This document shows positions 17,598 to 22,621 of a stretch of 22,621 bases of DNA, piece after piece; position 1 is the stretch's first letter; the number at the start of each line of letters is the position of its first letter. Made by a program: the position numbers and the translations under genes. The notes beneath the pieces were generated by a model. The model saw nothing but the letters and a program-made list of their open reading frames with translations. It did no database searches and had not been told where the DNA came from. Origin of the DNA: Pelargonium cotyledonis (taxonomy: Eukaryota > Streptophyta > Magnoliopsida > Geraniales > Geraniaceae); contig JAYMTA010000984.1 of assembly GCA_036897625.1 (NCBI GenBank), positions 1 to 22,621 of the forward strand, written 5' to 3'.

Positions 17598-18298
17598 CGG
17601 ACTTCGCACAACAATGGAGGTTTTGGCACCATGGTTGGAGAGGTCGAAAGCGATTTCCATGCCGGAATTTCCAGATCCAACCACCAGTACATTCTTGTCT
17701 CTATACTCCTTCCCCGACCTGAACTCCGTCGAATGGACCACCTCTCCGCCAAATGTCTCCAACCCATCAACCTCCGGCACATACGGGTTCGTCGCCTCTC
17801 CGGTCGCCACCACCAAGAACCTCCCGGAGTACTCCTCTGTTTCTCCGGAGCTCAGATTCTTCGCCTTCACTACCCATTTCTCCGCCTCCTCGTCGTACTC
17901 AGCCGACTCCACCGACCGCCGGAACGCCGGAGAAATCTTGAAATGAGAGGCGTATTGATCCAAGTACTCGACGAACTGGTCCTTGGGGACGTATTTTGGA
18001 GCCTTCGCCGGAAGTTTCATGTTCGGGAGCTCGCAGAACTGCTTGGCCAGGTGGAGGTGGAGGCGATCGTAGGCGTATTTTTTCCAGAGAGGAGCGAAGC
18101 AATCTTCTCTTTCGAGAACGATGTTGGGTATGGAGTGGAGGCTCAGGCACGCCGACACGGACATTCCGGCGGGTCCGGCTCCGACCACTATCACCGACGA
18201 ATCTTTCATTGATCCCGATGCTCTGTTTTTGCTCAGTTCTTGTTACAGAGGAAAAAAACAGAGGATGTGAGGTAAAAAAGAGGATGGTAAGGTGGGTT

Positions 18299-18307
18299 AC
18301 TTATAGG
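18299..18307 (-). promoter_or_regulatory. TATA-like box of YUCCA gene
   Basis: The minus strand reads CCTATAAGT about 90 bp before the ATG at 18209, a fitting distance for a TATA box and a short leader. The promoter side of the gene therefore looks intact, in contrast to its 3' end. Confidence 0.5.
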
Positions 18308-18309
18308 TG

Positions 18310-18434
18310 GAAGTAGGGGTAATTTGGTAATTAGATACCACTCTCAGGCTGGTGGATTGTCAAAAATGAACTCCAGAGATTGATATTGACATTACTTTCA
18401 AAATTTCTTTTCATTTTATTAATTTAATAGGAGT
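18310..18434. other. YUCCA upstream region
   Basis: Short AT-rich upstream DNA before a SINE-like insertion at 18435. No specific auxin or hormone motif that I can support. Confidence 0.3.
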
Positions 18435-18560
18435 TTTTTAGTTCAGCTAGAAAGTATCTCTCATTTTGCAAAACCTTATTTCATACCTTCACACAAAAAT
18501 TTGATCCCAAAACTTCAAATATAATCTAAAACGCTTAAATCACACGACCCTCCGTGCAAT
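18435..18560 (-). mobile_element. SINE-like element, copy C, reverse orientation
   Basis: Read on the minus strand it gives GTGATTTAAGCGTTTTAGAT, a B-box-like GGGATCAAATT, and the body GAAGGTATGAAATAAGG, aligning block by block with copy A. It lies about 225 bp upstream of the YUCCA start codon. Confidence 0.58.
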
Positions 18561-19515
18561 GGCGTGAGTTTGATAGTGAGACTTAAAGTAGAAGTCTACC
18601 GTCCACTCAAGTCAACCCATAACTCAATTAGACGATCAATTATATTCACATCGTTTCTTTATTAAGTGCCTGATTGATTTAAGTCTAATATATTGCATAT
18701 TCTTGTTTTTTTTATTCTCACGTTGGAGGTGAATTTCATTTCAGTACTACTTTTCATATAACATTCGCTCTCTTTTGTATAAGAGTTGTTTGTGAAGATT
18801 AGAGACATTTGATCTTCAATCACCGCCAAACAACATAATTCATATGCACCAATTGTGGTTGAAAACAGCGCAACAATTTAAAATTTTGGGCATTCACAAG
18901 TAAAATTTCAATTGTACTAGCATGATTATATTTTCACTATATATACATTATATTCACTTTATACATTTTTCAGTGCAAATTTTTTCATTACTAATTTTAA
19001 CATGTACGAATTTCATATTTTTTTTTATGAACGTGTTTGAATATTAACATGTTAATTTTATATTGTATTTAGCATATTATTTAAAATTTTACGTAGACCG
19101 ATGTGACATAATGAACGTAAGATCAATCCCAAAATCTTGAGACTTGTTTTGCAAAATTGATTGTCGTATTCATGTGTTTTTTTTTATGGTTGGATAGATA
19201 TTTTCCTTTGTTTACATTTATGTGAACAAAATACCAAGAAAACAACTAGACAATATGATGAAGAAGCCATGAAAATGTAGGGACCATCTACTATTAGATT
19301 GAGTCTTTGCCCTAACAAGACCTCTCCTCTCAATCATACCTTGCATTAATCATGTAAAAAAACCTCTTCTTTTATACTTGCCTTGTTTTTAAAGGAGAAG
19401 GAACTTAATTCTTACAAGTAGTTTCTAATTAATTGCTAACTTGTCCAACAATGTATAAATGCATGGCATTTTCTAAAAGTCTCTTACATGTTCATTCAAA
19501 TTGAAACTAAACTTT
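18561..19515. other. Gene-free stretch
   Basis: AT-rich non-coding DNA with long A/T runs. No reading frame with protein character and no RNA gene is visible. Confidence 0.4.
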
Positions 19516-19519
19516 ATTT

Positions 19520-20095
19520 TTTTTTTTATTATAGTTGGGTCATGAAATTATTCATATTATTTCAATTTGATTCTTCAAGTATACTATCTGTTTTAAATTG
19601 ATCCACAACAAAGTTGTTAAAATAGTCTGATGTGAGTTTTTTTTTTCTATAATCTTTTTTTTACGCGACTACCACGTGAAACTTAACAAAAGTTTGCTAA
19701 ATTTAGCATTAAAAAAAAGTTGGTTAAATTTACGAAAAAATGTTAATTTAGAACGAAGCTGCATATTGAGGGTCCAAATTAGACAAAATCAACGAGACAG
19801 CCACGTCCTCTAATTATACAATTTCATTCTCAATCTGTCACATCATTAAACTTAGCTAACTTAAGTGTCACATATCACCACGTCAACATAATTGTTTCAA
19901 GAAAAACTATCATAACAAGCTAATTTGAAAGAATCAATATGAATTAAACCAATTCGAAACAAAATAGCATAATTTGTTACCAAATTAAAATAACACGAAC
20001 AGTTTGAAGATCATATTACAATAAAAATAAAATTGTGTATCAATCCAAAATAAAATAAGTGATTTAGTGACCAAAATAAAATACTTATCTAAACA
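19520..20095. mobile_element. Second foldback-like repeat region
   Basis: Both edges hold short repeated ATTTTGGTCACTAAA / TTTCAATTTGATTCTTCAA / TTTAAATTGATCC style units. They face each other: forward at 19540-19605, reverse complement at 19920-20090. CACGTC and CACGTG motifs lie in between. This layout is typical of non-autonomous foldback or Mutator-like repeats in dicots. Ends and target duplications were not resolved. Confidence 0.42.
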
Positions 20096-20925
20096 AATAG
20101 TCGTTTAATAGATGGAGACGCATTGACTTCAACTATAATTTGAACAATTATTTTTGTTTGGGTCAATGGTACATTTCTGTAGAAAAAAACTGGAATGAAG
20201 TAAGCATATAATTTTAATTAAGTCTGATCTCAGTTGTAATAATTAGCAACAATTAGGGCTTTGCATAAAAAGACCGAAACAATAGAAAATGTCTTAAAAA
20301 AGACATTGACTTATGGGATGATGAATGTGGTTTGGCTTGGGCCTCTAGGATTGGGCCCAATTAAAATTATAGAAGAAAATATATACATTACATTTGTTAT
20401 GTAGTGGGACCTACCTTCCTATACTTAGCTTATTGAATAATAATAATAATATATATTAGTTGACTCATATAATTTTATATTAGTTTCAACTTAATTAAAT
20501 TAATAAAGTGATAACACCTCATCAAATTTTATAAACAGATGCTTATATTACTTTAATAATAATATTATTATTATTATTATTGATGCAACAATCATGTGTA
20601 AAAGTGTTACATCATCAAAGAAGTGTCCTATATTCATGTTTAAATTACCATCTTTATATTTTTTATATTATATCTGTTGGCATTTGTCACGAGTTCCCTT
20701 TAAATATTTCTTAATAAAAATAAACACTCAAATTCTAATAATGTGATATATTTTATTTGATGAGCACAAACAACAAGAAACTACCAGAATTATTTTATAC
20801 CGTTGGACATGTTCTTTAGAAAATGATCATTGAATATGAATTTCATTTAACGGTGAAAATTGACTTAGTTTTTTGTATTTTATCTAATATGCACACTTAA
20901 ATTAAAAATTAATATTTTCAAGAAA
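20096..20925. other. Gene-free stretch with AT-rich simple repeats
   Basis: Contains AAT/ATT trinucleotide runs at about 20437-20452 and 20555-20581, and the palindrome TTGGGCCCAA at 20351-20360 with a second TTGGGCC at 20337. No gene supported. Confidence 0.45.
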
Positions 20926-20929
20926 AGTG

Positions 20930-21090
20930 TTTCATTTTGATCCCTCAATTAGTCATTTTGTTTCAAGTTGGTACTCAATTTGATTTTGTTCTAATTTGGT
21001 TTATAAACTATCCACATGGTTCGAATTTAATCACAATCTACTTTAAATTTAGATATAATATGATGTATTCCAAATAAAAATATAATATTT
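20930..21090 (+). repeat. Fragment related to the 19520-20095 repeat
   Basis: Contains CATTTTGATCCCTCAATTAG, then TTTCAAGTTGG, CAATTTGATTTTG and TTCGAATTTAATC. These are the same kind of short degenerate units as the edges of the region at 19520-20095, in one orientation only, as if one arm of such an element remains. Confidence 0.4.
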
Positions 21091-21123
21091 TAGAAAATTC
21101 TTAGTTTTAAATGACAAAAATAA

Positions 21124-21440
21124 TACTCCATTCCGTTCGTCTCAAAATAAGTTTCACGTTTCATTTGTTTTTTTCTCTCGAAATAGACATCTTGATTTCT
21201 TAAGGAAAGTTAGTTATGTGTTAGAATATAAATATAATGTCGACGGTATGAGGTAGAATTTGTGGGGTGAATTTTAAGGTGATATTCTATTTTGGTGTGA
21301 AAAACATTATTACTTTAAGTATAATGTCTTGTCGTCAATAAACAATAGAATAGAAATATAAAATCTAACACCAATAACTAACTTCTACTTAATAATTTTT
21401 TAAAAATATAAATAATAACACTTATTTTGAGACGACAACA
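21124..21440. mobile_element. Stowaway-like MITE
   Basis: The left end reads CTCCATTCCGTTCGTCTC followed by AAAATAAGT. The right end has ACTTATTTTGAGACG. The 15-base CGTCTCAAAATAAGT is a perfect inverted pair (21138-21152 and 21420-21434). This is a decayed form of the CTCCCTCCGTCCC terminus of Tc1/mariner Stowaway MITEs. The interior (21237-21290) includes GTCGACGGTATGAG, shared with SINE copy A at 15642. Confidence 0.7.
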
Positions 21441-22335
21441 ATTCTTTATTCGCTCTAAACTTGTCTACAATTCGGATAAAATTTGGCATGATTGTTTGTG
21501 CATTCAAACATTGTAATTTGTTCAAATTTAAAAATGCTAAGAAACTGAAATTGGAAGTTTAAGACAATAAACAAAACAATAGAATAAGGTAAAATAAATA
21601 GGAAGGGGATTGACGCATGTGTGTTTATTTCATGTGTGGTACACATGTACTTTAGTTATTAGCCCGTGTTTTGATATAAAAAATATAGGAGTTACAAAGG
21701 CCATTAGTGTCGTTACAAAATATTTATCGACGCGCGTCTTTTTAGTAAACCACTTACAAGTTGTATTTGTGTGGTTACAAATATTACACTGGTACACGTT
21801 CTTACATTTAATATATGTCACGTACAAAGAAATGGGAAGGACATGTCTTCTTCTGTAAATTTCTGCAATGCTCTGTCTTCTTCAAAAACACCTTGGCCTG
21901 CATTTTTGTTATCTACTTTCTAGGCAATTTCATGTGATCCTCCTCTACAAAAATCCCTATTTACACCCTCATTTCATTTATTTTGTTCTACAAATAAGGT
22001 AATTAACCTTGTGTTTCTAACCTTTCATTATATAAAAATACATAAAAATGAAGGCACCGACCGACATAAGTTGATGCAACTGATAGATGTTTCTTGATTT
22101 TATTACGACTTTTTATGTTGTTCGACATTTGGTTGTAGTGCCATTGATTTGTTTGTTGATTCGTTAACTTTGTGTACTTTGTCAAAATTGGCTTTTTGTT
22201 TAGATACTAAGGAGACCTGTTGAGAGATCCAATTGGTTAGTATTTTCAGGAGATAGGTCGTCCCTTCTCTATCACATTTTCCGTCTTAATAAACTCACCC
22301 GAGTACAAATATAACCCATCACACGCACACTTACA
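21441..22335. other. Gene-free stretch
   Basis: Short open frames on both strands near 21455-21858 and 22003-22185 overlap each other and have no domain. No RNA gene or clear repeat seen. Confidence 0.4.
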
Positions 22336-22339
22336 ACTC

Positions 22340-22410
22340 ATATATATCAACCACTTGATATATATAAATATAAAATATTGTTTGGATCATAAATATAAAA
22401 TATTATTTGG
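22340..22410. repeat. Hairpin and short tandem repeat
   Basis: A perfect inverted repeat with 11-base arms (TATATATCAA core, loop CCAC) spans 22340-22365. It is followed by two 25-bp-period copies of ATAAATATAAAATATTRTTTGG starting at 22364 and 22389. Confidence 0.7.
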
Positions 22411-22621
22411 TTTAAGAAAATACAATTATGTCTAACCACTTGCAACTAATTAATTAAACATCTTTAGTTGAACAATTCATAGTTTGAAAACAATAATAGA
22501 GTGAAAAGACAATTTTTAATAGTACGAAAAGTCTTGTAATCGTTTCTAATCTTCCAAACTTGACCTCAATTAAATAAGACACAAACACACCAAAAAAAAA
22601 AAATACTAATATCATAGCAAA
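22411..22621. other. Gene-free window end
   Basis: AT-rich non-coding DNA with a short A run near 22592-22602. Nothing further supported. Confidence 0.35.

Larger units (their letters stand above)
16401..18209 (-). pseudogene. YUC: YUCCA flavin monooxygenase, truncated after exon 2 (YUC10/11-like)
   Basis: Exon 1 is 17598-18209 (204 codons) and exon 2 is 16401-16637 (79 codons), separated by a 960-bp phase-0 intron. Residues seen: FAD site GAGPAG (10-15), [14 protein letters not shown], the ATGE segment (135-138), FMO-type motif [11 protein letters not shown] (153-163), NADPH site GSGNSG (178-183), then in exon 2 [15 protein letters not shown] and [22 protein letters not shown] enzymes turn indole-3-pyruvate into the auxin indole-3-acetate. 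Family members have about 380-420 residues. Here the coding exons end at residue 283 with an intact GTAAGG donor, and the C-terminal part with FATGYKS is not found down to 11800. The two exons carry no stop or frameshift. It is either a recently truncated gene or one whose last exons lie beyond the TIR gene, which is unlikely. YUC10/11 affinity is from memory. Confidence 0.88.

Noticed and set aside
17594..18316. Several open frames on both strands across YUCCA exon 1, up to 193 codons on the plus strand
   Set aside because: They are shadows of the GC-rich YUCCA exon on the minus strand. Their translations are rich in Pro/Arg/Ser and have no domain, while the minus frame has clear FAD and NADPH motifs.
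22340..22365. Perfect hairpin as a microRNA precursor
   Set aside because: Arms of only 11 bases made of TATATATCAA are too short and AT-simple for a plant microRNA foldback.
1..22621. CRISPR arrays, bacterial operons or phage modules
   Set aside because: No regularly spaced identical repeats. The genes are spliced and plant-like.

Overview
The window is AT-rich nuclear DNA from a flowering plant, most likely a eudicot. The evidence is spliced genes with GT/AG introns, a degenerate Ty1/Copia retrotransposon, MITE- and SINE-like repeats, a plant TIR-domain gene, a YUCCA flavin monooxygenase and a scrap of plastid-like DNA. There are no bacterial-type operons. I cannot name the species.

Layout from left to right. 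1-2460 is gene-free repeat debris: degenerate units sharing a GTGTCGCGA-type motif near 430-640, an AACC/GGTT-rich repeat near 890-1060, and a duplicated segment whose second copy ends next to a TATA-like box. 2516-7417 is a broken kelch-type gene (possibly F-box/kelch). It is split by a 3.95-kb Copia element on the minus strand (about 2653-6606) and also carries its own stops and frameshifts. 7430-9840 is non-coding, with a possible MITE remnant and a cluster of G-box and TGGGCC/T motifs near 8887-9192. 10002-11800 is the best intact gene, a three-exon gene on the plus strand for a 199-residue TIR-only protein. Its first intron holds a fragment that looks like plastid DNA around trnL-CAA, and a partial copy of its own exon-1 end. 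11885-16390 is gene-free and rich in repeats, including a roughly 1-kb foldback element with a Tourist-like MITE nested inside. 16401-18209 on the minus strand holds the first two coding exons of a YUCCA (YUC10/11-like) auxin-synthesis enzyme. Both exons are clean, but the C-terminal exons are not found anywhere in the next 4.6 kb. 18310-22621 has no gene that I can support. It contains a reverse-oriented SINE, a second foldback-like element, a Stowaway-like MITE and simple AT-rich repeats.

The genes do not form a pathway. The TIR-only gene (immune NADase-type signalling, by family) and the YUCCA gene (auxin synthesis, by family) converge towards the repeat-rich 11.9-16.4 kb interval. The loss of the YUCCA 3' end lies on that side. 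I found no clear new multi-gene system. The most interesting points are the TIR-only gene with organellar DNA in its intron, the truncated YUCCA, a tRNA-derived SINE-like family with three or four related copies, and the transposon-split kelch gene. All identifications come from reading the sequence and from family knowledge; nothing was searched in a database.
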